Of a DNA stretch of 64,000 bases, positions 1 through 11,665 are shown piece by piece (position 1 is the stretch's first letter; each line of letters begins with the position of its first letter). The stretch comes from Cryphonectria parasitica EP155 (taxonomy: Eukaryota > Ascomycota > Sordariomycetes > Diaporthales > Cryphonectriaceae), in NCBI RefSeq assembly GCF_011745365.1, contig NW_024468909.1, positions 4,898,001 to 4,962,000 on the forward strand, written 5' to 3'. Position numbers and translations under genes: made by a program. The notes under the pieces are model-generated. The model was not told the origin of the DNA. It saw only the letters and a program-made list of their open reading frames with translations, and did no database searches.

Positions 1-1273
1 GCGCTGTCCGCCCGTCTCCCACTTCATCTTGCGACCCGCCTCAAACTGTTGCGCCAGCTCGTTGGAGACCTTGTTGATATCGAGATGTGCTCGGGATGAT
101 GAGGATGATGAGCCGGCACCGCCCTTGACCGCACCAGTAGTCTTCCCCCCGAGAAGGCGGAGGAACTTGGCTTGTCGCGCAGCACCGCCTTCCAGCTCGC
201 CTACGTTCCAGTTCTGCGCGTCGGCCTCTGATGCGGCGGGTTTCTCCTCTGTCGCTGGTGCTGGATCTTCCTTTGCTCCAGCAGACTTCTTGTCTTTCTT
301 GGATTTCTTGTCCTTCTTTTCCTTCTTTGCCTTCTTCTTGGATGCTGTCTCGTCCTCGTCCTCGTCCTCGACCTCGGCTTTTTCCTCGGCAGCATCGGTG
401 TCTCGCTCCCGCTTCTTGGCCTTCTTTGCCTTTTTGCTGGACGATGCCTCCTCGGTCACCTCAGCGTCTGCATCTCGCTTGCGCTTCTTGTCCTTCTTGG
501 CGGACCTTGTAGCATCCTCGGCATCCGTCGCGAGAACTCCGCCCTCGACCTCCTCCTTGGGCTCCTTCTTTGATTTCTTGTTTTTCTTGTGCTTCTTGGT
601 CGACTCTGCGCCTGGCCCGTCCTCTAGTATGGGTTCGCCGGATTTCTTGGACTTCTTCTTGGCATCCTTCTTCTCCTTCTTGGAGAGTGGCTCTCCGGGC
701 TGCGCCTCTCCGTCCTCTACCTCCTCCTTGGCATGCTTGGACTTTTTGGATGCCTTCTTCTTCTTCTTCTTGCTCTTCTTCTTATCGGCCTTCTCTGGCG
801 CTTCGGCGGCTACGACCTCGTCGGATTCGGGCCCGTCATCGCCGCCCTCCTCAAGGGGTATGAAGTCCGCCGCCTCCTTCCTCCGCAGCTGCTGCACAAC
901 CTCCTCCTCTTCCGTCCGCAGCGCCTCCACGGCCTCCCGCCTCACCAGCGCCTTGGACGCCTCGGAAAGCATCCGCTCCGCCTGCTCCTCTAACCGCCCG
1001 CGGCGCTCGTCATTGCGGCGCCGCGTCTTGTCGACCTTGCCCGCCTGGTTAGCCTTCTTCTTGAGCTTGTCGGCCTCCTTGCGCTCGCCGGTCCATTTTC
1101 TGGCATGCTGGGCGTTGGCCTTGCGCGCGACTTTTGCTTCGGACTTTGCCTGGCGCTTGGCTTTGCGGAAGAGGGTGCGCTGCTGACGCTCGTTTTCTTT
1201 GTGATTGGGTTTTTTATCTGCTGTGGTGGGGTGTGAGCGTCAGTTTTGTTGTTTACGGGTTGATGGCAACACG

Positions 1274-1306
<33 letters not shown>

Positions 1307-1531
1307 TGTGTTTGTGTGTGTGTTTGTGTGTGTGTTTGTGTCAGGGACAAATAAAAGACGACACAGATACAATCTTTGGTGTTGTTTCGCGATGTGCCAA
1401 TGTCGAAGCAACAAAAAGGAACCAAAGTGTCGGAAAGGAAGGAATGCATATATACCTATAGGAAAAGCCAATCCCTTGAGCCTGTCGGGATGCAGCCCCT
1501 CGAAGCTATGGCCGCCCTCTGTTGCAGACAT
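1..1531 (-). CDS. Lysine-rich SMAP-domain (small acidic protein-like) protein, 3' end outside window
   Basis: The minus strand is open from about 1220 down to base 1 and encodes a very Lys/Glu-rich, probably nucleolar protein. It has an N-terminal basic stretch (ENERQQRTLFRKAKRQAKSE), long KKXKK tracts, and then a conserved end beginning WNVGELEGG with KFLRLLGGK and QQFEAGRKMKWE, which resembles the small acidic protein (SMAP) domain that closes many fungal nucleolar proteins. The C-terminus is cut by the window edge. An in-frame TGA lies just upstream of the open stretch, so an intron is needed. I propose exon 1 at 1531-1456 (start MSATEGG), an intron at 1455-1221 with a CTGAC branch site and CAG acceptor, and exon 2 from 1220. 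The phases agree, but exon 1 is inference. The proposed intron contains a (TG)n microsatellite. The function is unknown; the charge composition suggests ribosome biogenesis. Confidence 0.6.
1274..1341. repeat. (TG)n microsatellite
   Basis: About 68 bp of nearly pure TG/CA dinucleotides, with a few TTTG and TATG interruptions. It lies inside the proposed first intron of the SMAP-domain gene. Length polymorphism between isolates is likely. Confidence 0.95.
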
Positions 1532-2379
1532 TGTTCTGTTGTAGTGATTTATGATAGGAAACGGAGTTGCATTGTTGTATGAACTCGCAAGAAGATTCAT
1601 TCGCTGATCCACAGCGGGAGAGGTAGAACAGACCATCTTCTGGGAACTTTTTTTGAGTGGAGACTGGTCCACCTTAGCGGCAGTATTCAGATCTTACGCT
1701 AGACTTGAGAGAGAAGGCGGCCAGACATGTGAAGTGTAGTCCGCAATGACTACGCTTAGTTACTTACTTTTAGCAATCAATTCGGAGTTGAATCGTATTT
1801 ATTATTTATCTTCTCTATTTCCTTTGTAAACTCCGTCTTGAAAGATTGGCTTAAGAAGGAGTACCGGGTTGTGGTGGAGATCCCGTTGCGCATTGTTATT
1901 GCTACATTTCGAACGTAACATGAGGCGCAAAAGGTTGTGATGTGAATATGCTTTGAAGTAATTGCTTGTAGAGAGGCAACGAGAGGGAGAAAGGAGAGAA
2001 GAGGCATTCTCTTGCCCTTAGCTGATATCATACGTTGGATGATAGCAGTAGACAGACGCAGGCACGCTGCCTCAAAGGGTGTCCCTGTCCTTATGCTTGA
2101 AGTAATTATCAGATTTATTTTCCCTTGTTCTAATTGAAGATGCAGTTGTGAAGGCCCCTTCATAATCAGCCCTCCAGCACGCCTGTATCCTATGATGGAC
2201 AAACCGTTCCACAAACGCCGCTATATGCTCTCATAATATTGTGGTTGTTCCTTAGAAAGCCCCTCAGCAATGAGAGAAACTCAGCAGCCACGCCGTACCC
2301 TCTCCAAGGCAGGGTCTCTGATCCTAGGCATTGAAGGAGTGCAAGAACGCAGCGTCGTACTCTCGCGCTCGTCGAAATC
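1532..2379. other. Gene-free stretch between SMAP gene and CDK gene
   Basis: About 850 bp holding the presumed promoter of the minus-strand SMAP gene and the 3' flank of the CDK gene. Open frames here have no recognisable protein features. No RNA gene or repeat was seen. Confidence 0.6.
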
Positions 2380-3684
2380 CTATTTCTTGGCGCCTCCAAA
2401 GTCCAACTTTCGCGCCACCTTGCCACCCCGGTCCTCATCGACCACGCCCGGGCGCCTCTTGAGGTCAGCGCCCATCTTCTCCTCGCCACCGCCCTTCCGG
2501 GGCAGGTCCTGCTTCCGGGTGGGCCGCGGCTCCACACGCCACCAGGGGTGCTCGAGCATCTCCCTCGCGGTGATGCGCTTCTTGGGGTCCAGGATGAGCG
2601 TCTTGCATAGCAGGTCGACCCCCTCGTCGCCGACGGTGCCGAAGGTCTGGAGGAAGTTGGCCCTGGGCTGAGGGGGCACGACGCGCTCCGGCTGGACGTA
2701 GCCGTCAAGCTTGCTCACGCCGGGCCAGACCTCCTCGGTCGGCGTGCCGATGCGGTCGCAGATGAGCTGGATCTGGTCCAGCTCCGTGTTGCCGGGGAGG
2801 TACGGGACGCGGACGATGATCTCGGCCATGACCGTGCCCACACTCCACACGTCGACGGCGCCGCTGTAGTGTCTGGCGCCGTAGAGAAGCTCGGGCGGGC
2901 GGTACCACCGCGTGATGACGTTGGAGGTCATGATCCCCCACGGGTCCGCAAAGCTGCGCGCGAGACCGAAATCCGCCAGCTTGACCTCGCCGTCGGCCGC
3001 GATCAGCAAGTTGTTGGGCTTGATATCGCGGTGGAGGATGTAGTTCTCGTGGCAGAACCAGACGGCCCGCGTCAGCATGCCCATCCAGGCCTTGATGTCT
3101 GCCGTTCCGTAGCGGATGCCGTCCTGGTCGCGGATGAGCATCTCGAGATCGCCGAGGGGGAGGTATTCGAGGACAAGGCAGAGGTTCTGGTCCTTGGTGG
3201 AGAAGACGGAGAGCAGCGAGATGATGTTGGGGTGGGAGAGCTCCTGGAGGTGCTTCAGCTCGCGGACGGCATCGGGGGCGAGACCCTCTGCATATTCCTT
3301 TTGCTTCTTGATCTTCTTGATGGCGACGAGTTGGGAGGGGTCGGCGCGGGCATGGCCCAGGTTTACAATGGCGTAGGTACCCTCACCAAGCTTCTTGCCT
3401 AGTAGGAGAGAGCGGATTGAGGGTTAGCTTCACAGTCTGGACGATGGTGAACCCAGGGCGGATGTGTGTATACCTTTGACATACTTCCTCCGCTCCTCGA
3501 GGTTGATCTGCTCAGCGAGGTCCATCATAGTGGTCTGGCCGCCTTGGCCGGTTGGCTGTGCCGCCTGTGGGGTTCCATTGGTAGAGGAGGAGTGTTGTGC
3601 AGAGGCCTGTTGTCGCATAGGGGAATGGGAGGGCTTAAGGGCGGAGGGATGCGCAGGACGCTCGACAAGAGGTGAGGCAGCCAT
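2380..3684 (-). CDS. KIN28: Cyclin-dependent kinase of TFIIH, Kin28/CDK7 type
   Basis: A 409-aa Ser/Thr kinase. Exon 1 is 3684-3474, the intron 3473-3399 (75 bp), exon 2 3398-2380. The start is the ATG at 3684 (MAASPLVERP). After a ~70-residue Ser/Gln-rich N-terminal extension come the glycine loop KLGEGTYAIVNLG, the lysine in VAIKKIKK, the cyclin-facing helix (DAVRELKHLQEL), the catalytic loop HRDIKPNN (about 194-201), DFG in LADFGLARSF, and the T-loop through ITRWYRPPELLYGARHYSG. The GARHYSGAVDVWSVG pattern and KKIKKQKEYAEG favour Kin28/CDK7 over other CDKs. Known members phosphorylate the RNA polymerase II CTD with cyclin H/Ccl1 in TFIIH. The C-terminus is a basic tail after the HPWW of the last kinase helix. 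Both the N- and C-terminal extensions make it longer than yeast Kin28. It could alternatively be another CTD-directed CDK, but CDK7 is clearly the best fit. Confidence 0.87.
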
Positions 3685-4909
3685 ATTCAAAGTAGCTAAG
3701 CTGCTTCAACAAGCTGGAGATGCACTCATCGTAGAGTCAACTGGCGATATGGTCGAACGGAAGTGCCCCTATCGTATGGGACGTACTGTATGTACTTTGT
3801 ATGGTGGCAAAGCTGAGTGTTGGGTGGGCGATAGAAATGTGTTGCTGGGTTCTTTGCTTGTGAAAAGATCCGAGACGATGTCTGCTATGGTCTCTCGGCT
3901 GGTGCCGAAGTGGGGGTGGGGGTGGCCCAAGCGCCGTCTCTCTTGTGTGGACTTGCTTCTAGACTCTGCACCTACCTTTACCTGATGGACTCGTAGATTT
4001 ATTTCGTCCGCAGCAACAGCTTGCATACATTAGGCCCACCCTCGGGCCGCTCCTGTCTGGAAAATACTACTTCAATATGCAGTTACGTATAGAGTAAGGG
4101 ACCTGAAGATCTTCATGAAGCAAAACCACATTGACCTCTGCTGCTATTCTACCTAGCCGAGATGGAGCCTTTGTCTACCTCGCAGCTGTCGAGAGTCAGA
4201 GGTACCATGGACAAGAGGTTGAGAGTTTGCGAGGGTGCTGTAATCTCCGACCCCAGACATGCCAGCAAATTTGGACGGCCCCAGCGCCAAAGCCTATCAG
4301 ATAAAAGAGCGTAGCCTGCATGGTATCCGTTTAGTAGACGTCAGCTAGCGCGGCCTTCCAAGTGGTCCAGTGGACCCTTTGTGCATTCCTGGCAACCTGG
4401 GAAGCCTTAAGGATGTGTGTTCCCTTGACGTCACTTTTAAGCTTTGATTGTGTTGCTGTTTTTTTTTTTTTTTTTTCTGGGTCAAGTTGACGTCGCAACA
4501 AAGCAGGAGAGACACAAGACACTGCTCGCACCACGAGGCTAAAAAACTGAACAGGTCATTTCATGTCTTCCACGTCAGTCCCTGGGGCGCAGGGTCTGCC
4601 GATACTTCCTTGGCCTTGCGTGCCTTGCCAAGAGGGTCCTCTATCAGCCCAAGTTTGGCTCGAGTGCGGCCCAGCCATCCGGAAACAGGCTCTTCGTTCT
4701 GTTGCGTGCTTGACTCCCGGTTTACCCTCCCCTGCTCATTTGGTTGATGGTTGAACTTGAATGGCCTGTTATTTACTTACTTACCCCCCTGGCTCTCACC
4801 AGCCTTTTTCTTCCTCTTCTCCGTCGTTCTTGATTCTCGTTTTGCTTTGTTTTTCTTACCATTTCTCCCCAGGCCAGACGGAAAAGGGCTTACTTCATTC
4901 TTTGTGAAG
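3685..4909. promoter_or_regulatory. Divergent intergenic region between CDK and Frag1-like genes
   Basis: About 1.2 kb separating two genes transcribed away from each other, so it should hold both promoters. It has an 18-nt T tract at 4459-4476 and long pyrimidine-rich stretches towards the plus-strand start (4790-4870). No other ORF or element is supported. Confidence 0.5.
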
Positions 4910-5860
4910 ATGATGAGATTATCCTATTGGGTGTTTCCCATCATCGCTGGGCTGGTATGGCTCGGCATGCTGTTGGGACTGCTGCTCCACTGTACGTCAC
5001 GACACTTCTCTCTCACACTCACTTCACTCACTCCAACACACCTCACCTGGCAATTGCCATGGCCGTCTTTCTTGTTCGTGTTGCTGCCGTTTCTTCTTTT
5101 TGCTAACAAGTCTCCTTCCTTAGGGGTCATCGACACGCATTCCGAACACTACCCGTCAATGTCTGCTAATCAGCACATCGCCTACATCTCGGACGTCGGG
5201 GCGCAGGAGCTCAAGCCCCTCTTCATCGTCGGCTGCGTCCTCACCACGGTGCTCCTCGACACGAGCTTCCTCTCGGACCGCTGGCTGCGGCACCGCGGCC
5301 GCCTCGTGCCCAACAGCACCCGCGGCGAGAAGATTCTGTCCGGCCTGACCATCTTCTGCGCCCTCATCGGCACTGTCGGCCTCATCCTTCTCAGCATCTT
5401 CGACACGGCCCGCCACCCGCGCCTGCACGACCTCTTCCTCGGCTTCTTCATCGTCGGCTACCTGTTCAGTGCCATCTTCGTCTGCTGGGAGTACCAGCGC
5501 CTCGGCATCCGCCATCCCGAGCACAACATCCTCGCCGTCTCCTTCTGGATCAAGCTCGCCTTCGTCCTCGTCACCATCGCCCTCGCCATCCCCTTTGTCG
5601 TCCTCACCCGCTACCAGATCTATAACCCCGCCGCCGTCCTCGAGTGGATCATTGCCCTCGTCTTCAGCTTCTATGTCTTCTCCTTCTACGTCGACCTGTA
5701 TCCGGCCATGGACACCAAGCGCGGCGGCAACTACAGGACAAGGACCTGGAATGCCCGCCACCAAGCCCACAAACCTGAGGAGGGCGCCAGCGACCGGAGC
5801 ATGCCGCACACCCATAGGAGAGATCTTGAAGACGACGCTGGCCTACCGAGCAACTTCTAA
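4910..5860 (+). CDS. Frag1/DRAM/Sfk1 family multi-pass membrane protein
   Basis: A 272-aa protein. Exon 1 is 4910-4991 (MMRLSYWVFPIIAGLVWLGM), the intron 4992-5123 (132 bp), exon 2 5124-5860. Splicing joins LLLH to WVIDTHSEHYPSM, and H-Y-P-S-M followed by IAYISDVGAQELKPLF is the family signature in the first loop. About six hydrophobic helices follow, with FICWEYQRLG-like conservation (FVCWEYQRLG) and a hydrophilic C-terminal tail after about residue 225. Family members (yeast Sfk1, mammalian DRAM and FRAG1/PGAP2) sit at the plasma membrane or lysosome/vacuole and have been linked to PI4-kinase recruitment and lipid asymmetry. The intron length is a multiple of three and contains no stop, so an unspliced transcript would encode 44 extra residues. 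The ATG three bases downstream is an equally possible start. Confidence 0.85.
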   Translation: MMRLSYWVFPIIAGLVWLGMLLGLLLHCTSRHFSLTLTSLTPTHLTWQLPWPSFLFVLLPFLLFANKSPSLGVIDTHSEHYPSMSANQHIAYISDVGAQELKPLFIVGCVLTTVLLDTSFLSDRWLRHRGRLVPNSTRGEKILSGLTIFCALIGTVGLILLSIFDTARHPRLHDLFLGFFIVGYLFSAIFVCWEYQRLGIRHPEHNILAVSFWIKLAFVLVTIALAIPFVVLTRYQIYNPAAVLEWIIALVFSFYVFSFYVDLYPAMDTKRGGNYRTRTWNARHQAHKPEEGASDRSMPHTHRRDLEDDAGLPSNF

Positions 5861-6874
5861 AAGCGGATCATAAGGCAACCGCATTAATGTCAAATCTACG
5901 TATGTAAGCCGGCTGCTATTCAAGATACACTGGCTGGTGGTATTGTTTGGGAATCGGCAGGGACTGCCAAGTGAGATTTACAATCGCGATCCTTTTTTTC
6001 TTTTTGGTTTTTGCTTCTTTTTCGTCTCTACTTGCCTTCTGCATTTTAATGGCGTTGGGGGATAAGGCATGTGACGATGGCATTTACTTCTACGAGATTT
6101 GAATTGTATATACCCTGGAAAGCTTTGAAATGTTTAATTCTTAGTATCACTCATCTTTCACATACTGTACATGTTGTTGCCTTTTAGGATTTTTTTTTTA
6201 TCCTTTGCTCCCCGCTGTCTCTCCCCTTTCGTGACAGTAAGCAGAATTTCGTTCTGAACGGCTGATCAAATAAACGAGCCTGGGCGAAGAGGGCACGCTT
6301 GATTTGCCAGAGACGTTAAGATACACCAAAATAATCAGAGAGGAGGAATCCTGCAGACAAGAGCTTAAGGAGATAAGCACTACTTGGGGTCGGCGACGAT
6401 TAATGTTGAACTTGCAAGACCTAAATAATTATGAGACCCGAACTAGAAATAAGCCAGCAACACCGCCGACAGCCCCATGAATACACTTGCCAAGAAGATT
6501 GTGGCCAAATGAGTATTCTTTTCTCTTTCTTGAGATACGACAATCTACTGTGCGTGTACGGCATTTAACAACTCGCAAGAATAGCGTGCTCACTCCTCCT
6601 CAACTCATAATACTGTAACCATGAGGAGCGTCCAAACCCCCTTGGTGGATATAAAATAAAATAAAAAACATGTCTTCCTTCCCTTCCCTGTCCAAATCAA
6701 CGCCGTGTAAATCAACGCCGCGTATTGCCTTCCTTCGCCTTGTCTTCCCTTCCCAGACGGAACACGTTTGTTCACCCTGCAAGATCCCCTGCGCACAGTG
6801 TGCCCAGCAAAAGCTGCAGCTCACATTACCCATCAGTCATCGCTTTGAGAAACATCTCGACAGCGCGGCACTTT
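5861..6874. other. Gene-free stretch between convergent 3' ends
   Basis: About 1 kb between the 3' ends of the Frag1-like gene (+) and Eis1 (-). It has T-rich runs near 5990-6010 and 6185-6200 that fit 3' UTR or terminator sequence. No coding signal was seen. Confidence 0.6.
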
Positions 6875-9692
6875 TCACTTCAGATCCTCGATGAATTTGG
6901 ACCCCCTCTCGGGACTTGCGCTGTTCCGTGGCGTGGCTCTTGCAGGGTCCTCAATAGCCCTGGGAACCTCGATCCCCTCCAGCGCCGCCGTCGTCCTGGC
7001 CCGCGCCTTGGCCTTCGCAGTCTCCGAGGATGCGTTCTCCTCGCTACTCACGCTGCTCACACTCCCTCCCCTGCCTCCCCTCCCTCGCCTGCGCGACCCG
7101 CTGCCCTCGCCCGGCTCATCTGCCTGTACCGGCGCGGCGGCTGAGACAGGCCGGCCCGCGAGCGCGACCTCGCGCATACTGCCGCTTTGCGTCCCGTCGC
7201 TGTGGAGACTCGTCAGGCTCTCGGTGCCGTCTGCATGCAGACGGGTGAGCGCTACTCCGCCGACAAACCCACCGGACTGCTTCTCGGCCTTGACGGTCGA
7301 GATAGACCTGGCGCGAGGTTTGGACAGGCGGGATTTTAGCCAGTTCTTAACTTTGGAGGCCTGAGACTCGCCTGCCGATTCGGGGGATGTTGCAGGAGAC
7401 GCGGTGCCGGGTTCGTTCCTGGCAGTAGGGGTCTTGGTCTGTATCTTGGGCGTAAAAGGTCGGTGCAGGCGGTGCTTGTGTGACACGACGAGTTCCTCGG
7501 TGTCAGTCTTCTCAAAGGACTGTCGTGAAGGTTCTTCAGTGTGAGTCTCGGAATCGTCCTTTGCTTTACTCTTCTCCTCCTTGGCCAGGCGTTTCTCTTC
7601 GGCTTTGGCGGCCTTTTCTTCCTCTTTACGAGCCTTAGCTTCCATTCTGACCTCTTCCTTCTTAAGCTTCTCCTCTTCTGTGCTCAGGTGGTAGTGTGAT
7701 GGTCAGCTGCAAATCTTCTTATGGGGAAAGAATATGGCGTTTCGCCTGAAGACGTCCTCACCTTTCACCTTGCGCAGAGACTCTTTCACCTCTGCATTTC
7801 TCGCCTTCTCCGCCTCCCACTCCTGTCGCTTCTTCTCCTGTTCCTCTCTCAGTGCAAGTATTCTCTGCCTCTCCGCTTCAGCCTTCTCGTTGATCTCGTC
7901 CAGCACAGGCTGAACCCTTTTCGCCGCAATCTCCTCCACCTTGTCTCGATCCATATACTGCCCCGCGCCCAGGTCGACCTTGCCAGTCCTATCGGCGCTC
8001 ATGCGAGCCTCACTTCGGGCCAGCGCGGCTACGTGCGCCTTCGTCTCCCATTCACTTAATTTGGCTGGTGCGACTCGACCTGTCTCGCGGTATCTCTTCT
8101 CGTCCATGTCATCCAGCGTGGCCCTGACATTCCTCTGAGCAGCTGCGAGAAGCGCACTCCGATCACGGGATCGTTTGGCCTCGTCGACCTCGTCAAGACG
8201 GGTCGAGAACATAGACATCTGGTTCCGGATCTGCCGGGACCGCTGCCGGTCATCCTCACCGAGCGATGCAGCCACGTCACCATCGCTAGAGGCGCGCCTG
8301 CGCATCTTCCTCGAGAGTTTCTTGCTAGGAGAGGTGGGTGTGGTGGGTGACGTGCCATAGTACTCGGCCAGGCCACGGTTCTGCTGGTGCTGGTCGCGGA
8401 GGCGTGCGAGCCTCTCCTGCGCGAGCTTGTAGGCTGCCTCCTGGAGGTTCATGAACTGCATGGGCTGCTGTGCGCCATCCGTCCCTGCGCTTGCTGGGCG
8501 CGCGTCCCCGCCTCTGTCACCTTGTTGCCCTGTGCCGCCCTGCTTCGCAGAATCAATGATCTTTTGCTGATGCGCAAACATGGTCTTTGCCATGGCCACA
8601 GCACTCGCATGCAACGAGGCTTCGCGGTTTCGCTCGTCCACCTCCGGCTTCACGGGCGGCTGCGAGGTGTACATTTGCCTGTTCATCGTCGTGATAGGCA
8701 CCGCGCCGGCGTCCTCCAATTTAATGTTGTAGACATCTGACCGATTCGCAACCGTCGCGGCGCTGAGGGCGTTCGATGCTGCGTTGGCGGAATCGGGGTA
8801 CGACTGGGGGCTCGAGAGGGAACGCGGCCTTCCGCCGGTCGCAAACGCCCCTTTGGCGGCTCGCAAGCTCTTCTGCCTGTTGAGGTTCGTCATCGGCTCT
8901 CGCGGATCGGCCTTCTCACCACCGCCAGCCGCATTAAAGGCCTGGTTAGCCGCGGAGTTGCCCCAAGGGTTGGGAGTCGTCGAGGTGCCCTTATCGAGAC
9001 GGGAGGCGTTCGATGCAGCGAGGACGGCGGCCTTCATGGAGCCGGGCGGACCCCGGTCGGGCTGCCACGGGGCTGGCATCTTGTGATCGCTGGCGAGAGT
9101 AGCGGCCCTGTGAGCGGAGGGGTCGTGCTGGGGCGCCCAGAGAGCCAGGGGTTTCGCGTTGGCCCAGCCTAGTGAGGCTGCTGCGCCTGCGGCTGCATCG
9201 TCTTTCTTGAGGCCAAGGGAGGGAAACGACGGGAGGTCTCGAGGCTGTGCGTATTTCAGACGACCGGAGTGTCCTGTCAGAGATTAGAAAGTGAGTACGA
9301 GTTCAAAAGAATGTACATTATGATTTGGATGCGCTTTCAGCCTTGAGTGTGATATTGGAAAGGAGAGGGAGTAGTGGTGGTGGTGGATCTGAGGAGCTGA
9401 TGTATTATGTGATGATGGTGTTGTGATGACGTATGTGTGCATATCTGAAATACGCATAGGTGAAATGCAGTCCTCCCTTTTTCGACAAGTGAAAACGCGC
9501 AAGACATAAGCGACAGTAAGAAGAAAACGAAGTGCCCAAATATAGCAGCAGCGTTGGTCCCATGATCATGGAAAGTCGCATCTGACAGAGCACCGTACCT
9601 GATGGAAGAGGGTATGATTTCGCGAGACTATTGGATCTCTGCAGGTCCTGGGTGGTCGTTTGTGTTCCTGTGCTTATCGTTGTCGCCGCCAT
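6875..9692 (-). CDS. EIS1: Eisosome protein 1 homologue
   Basis: An 802-aa protein from three exons: 9692-9599, 9273-7762 and 7677-6875, with introns of 325 and 84 bp. The start is the ATG at 9692 (MAATTISTGTQ). Exon 1 ends YPLPSG and splices into HSGRLKYAQPRDLPSFPSLG, then SLGWANAKPLALWAPQ, the conserved N-terminal block of the Eisosome1 family. Further conserved blocks are QPDRGPPGSMKAAVLAASNA, NRQKSLRAAKGAFA and HASAVAMAKTMFAHQQKIID. The middle has Lys/Arg-rich helices with coiled-coil character, and the C-terminal third is low-complexity Ala/Lys/Glu/Ser-rich sequence with many potential phosphosites. Eis1 is a peripheral component of eisosomes, the furrow-like plasma membrane domains built by Pil1/Lsp1. 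Yeast Eis1 is of similar size (843 aa). Confidence 0.88.
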
Positions 9693-11665
9693 CGTTTCTT
9701 TATAATACCTGTATGGTGAACCCCCTCAGGTACAGATGCATCCAGAGTATCAAAGCGCCGATAGTAGAGGGAAGCAGCAAGAGAACGAGGATTAGTGGAC
9801 GAAGCGCAAAGCCAGGGTACGAAATAGCCCCCCTTGTGCGACAAAGTGCGTGGAGGACGACCCTCGCGTGGGTTTCAAGGCGAATGCAGTGGTGGTGTGA
9901 TATCAGCGCATCGACAGAAGCAAAAGAATAAACAAAAGCCCTGTGCGCGCATTCATGTGCCGTCGAATGATTGTTGTATGTCTGCACGTATGCCGCAAGG
10001 GGACGGGATGACGACGACAACGGCGACGGAAGAGAGATGGGGACATGATAAAAAAAAAGAAGAAAAAAAAGAAAGACAAAGCGACAGAGACAGACAGGAC
10101 ATAGTCGAAACCCAGTTGCGAGATGATGATGGTCACCAGTCTAGCCTATCCCAAGTCTAGCAAGACAAGATAGTCTGAATCGAGAGGGAGAGTCTCGAAG
10201 GAACAAAGCGCACTAGAGGGTGGTAGGACCTGGTGGCGCCTGTGTTTGTGCTATGGCCTGTATGCTAGCAGCTCGATCAGACCGTTTCGCTGTAGAAAAC
10301 ACGCATCAGGTTCCGTTCATTCGTTCGTTCATTCGTGGGCCCCAATTCGAGACAATGGGATCCCCTCCTAGGGCGCACTTTCCCCCTTCTCAGCGGGCGG
10401 GGGCCCAGATAGAGGCTCAAAACTACGTCATGGTGCCGAAGACGGCGTAGCAGTGCCAGTCTGGGCTGTCATGGCGTTCCAGGCTGGTGTACCTGGCACA
10501 GTCCCCACAGGGCCTAGACACCCTTCTAAAAATTGTCCCCCAGCGCTTAGGGGGCACTGGCATCTCTATAGTAACTACTGCGAACGCTACAATAACATGT
10601 CGTTCGTATTGACGTGCCGAAACCAGCCGAACAAGACTGAACAGAAACCAACCAGTGTCGGCAATCTTCCGTGACTTGGTTTGGCCCTCCCCCCCTTCCC
10701 TCCCCTCTTTTTCCTCTCTTCTTCCTCTTCTTCTGCCCTGGCCACATGGTACCCCAGATATCGTCAAAGGCTTTGTTGATCTGCTGATCAAAGGGTCTTC
10801 TTATACTAAGACCGTCAAGTAACAAGATTCACTAGACTACATCACTACTGTACGTTCTTGAGTCGGCACATTCCAGTGCCACGTGAGTGGCGATCGAAGG
10901 AGCCGAACTATATCATAGGTCGTGTGTCATACCGTGGCAAACTCAGCAGTGTCAATTCTGTCTTTTCTACAGTAGTATATGTATACATAGTCCTATGATA
11001 TCAGAGTATGTACTGTAATGTGTATTTGCATTATCTGTTAGAAGGCCTCGAGGAGCTGGACCCAGAGATCCGGTAACACTGGGCCAGGGTCCCACCATCT
11101 GGCCCCACCCCTCATTGCTCCCCCACTGCTACCATGCTACGAAAGGGTAGTACTGTACAATGTAACAGGCTCGGTATACTTGCTATGCACACATGTGTAG
11201 GAATGACTGGCTCGCCACGCTGTGGCCAAGTGAATGAATGGGTGGCCTCCGTCCGCAGCCACAACAGCATTCGCCCACCAGCCTCATGGTCTCTATGAAG
11301 CCTTATACACACCGCCACGTCAGAAGAAGAAGAAGAAAGAAGAAGAAAAACAAGCCCAGCCTACCTTCTCTTTGTACACATACCATATTGGTACACTTGC
11401 AAGCCTCGATCAAGGAACTTCCCAAACAGGCTGAGTAGAGAGGGCAGGGATACGTAGCACACAGTCCAACAACAAACCAGGGGATCGTGAACGCCCCCAA
11501 ATCCAGCTTTCCTCCCACCAACGTCACTCAACATCAGCCAGCTTTTAATCAAAGCAGATCACCAAACTCATATCTTCTCGGAGCCCGGATTTTCTTAATT
11601 TCTTTTTTATTTTTCGCACTCAATTTCCATTTAGACTTATTTTCTCCCGTTACCACACACTTACA
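9693..11665. promoter_or_regulatory. Divergent ~2 kb intergenic region, Eis1 / phosphatase
   Basis: This region must contain both promoters. It has an A/G-rich run at about 10048-10078, a CT-rich run at 10685-10735 and a GAAGAA run at about 11325-11350. A TC/T-rich leader precedes the phosphatase ATG (11575-11660). No supported ORF. Confidence 0.5.

Noticed and set aside
29..1186. 385-codon Ser/Phe/Leu-rich open frame on the plus strand
   Set aside because: It is the antisense shadow of the Lys-rich SMAP gene; TTC/CTT codons mirror the AAG/GAA codons of the real frame.
5156..5815. 219-codon acidic frame opposite the Frag1-like gene
   Set aside because: Shadow frame produced by GC-rich third positions of the real gene; its Asp/Glu/Val composition is an artefact.
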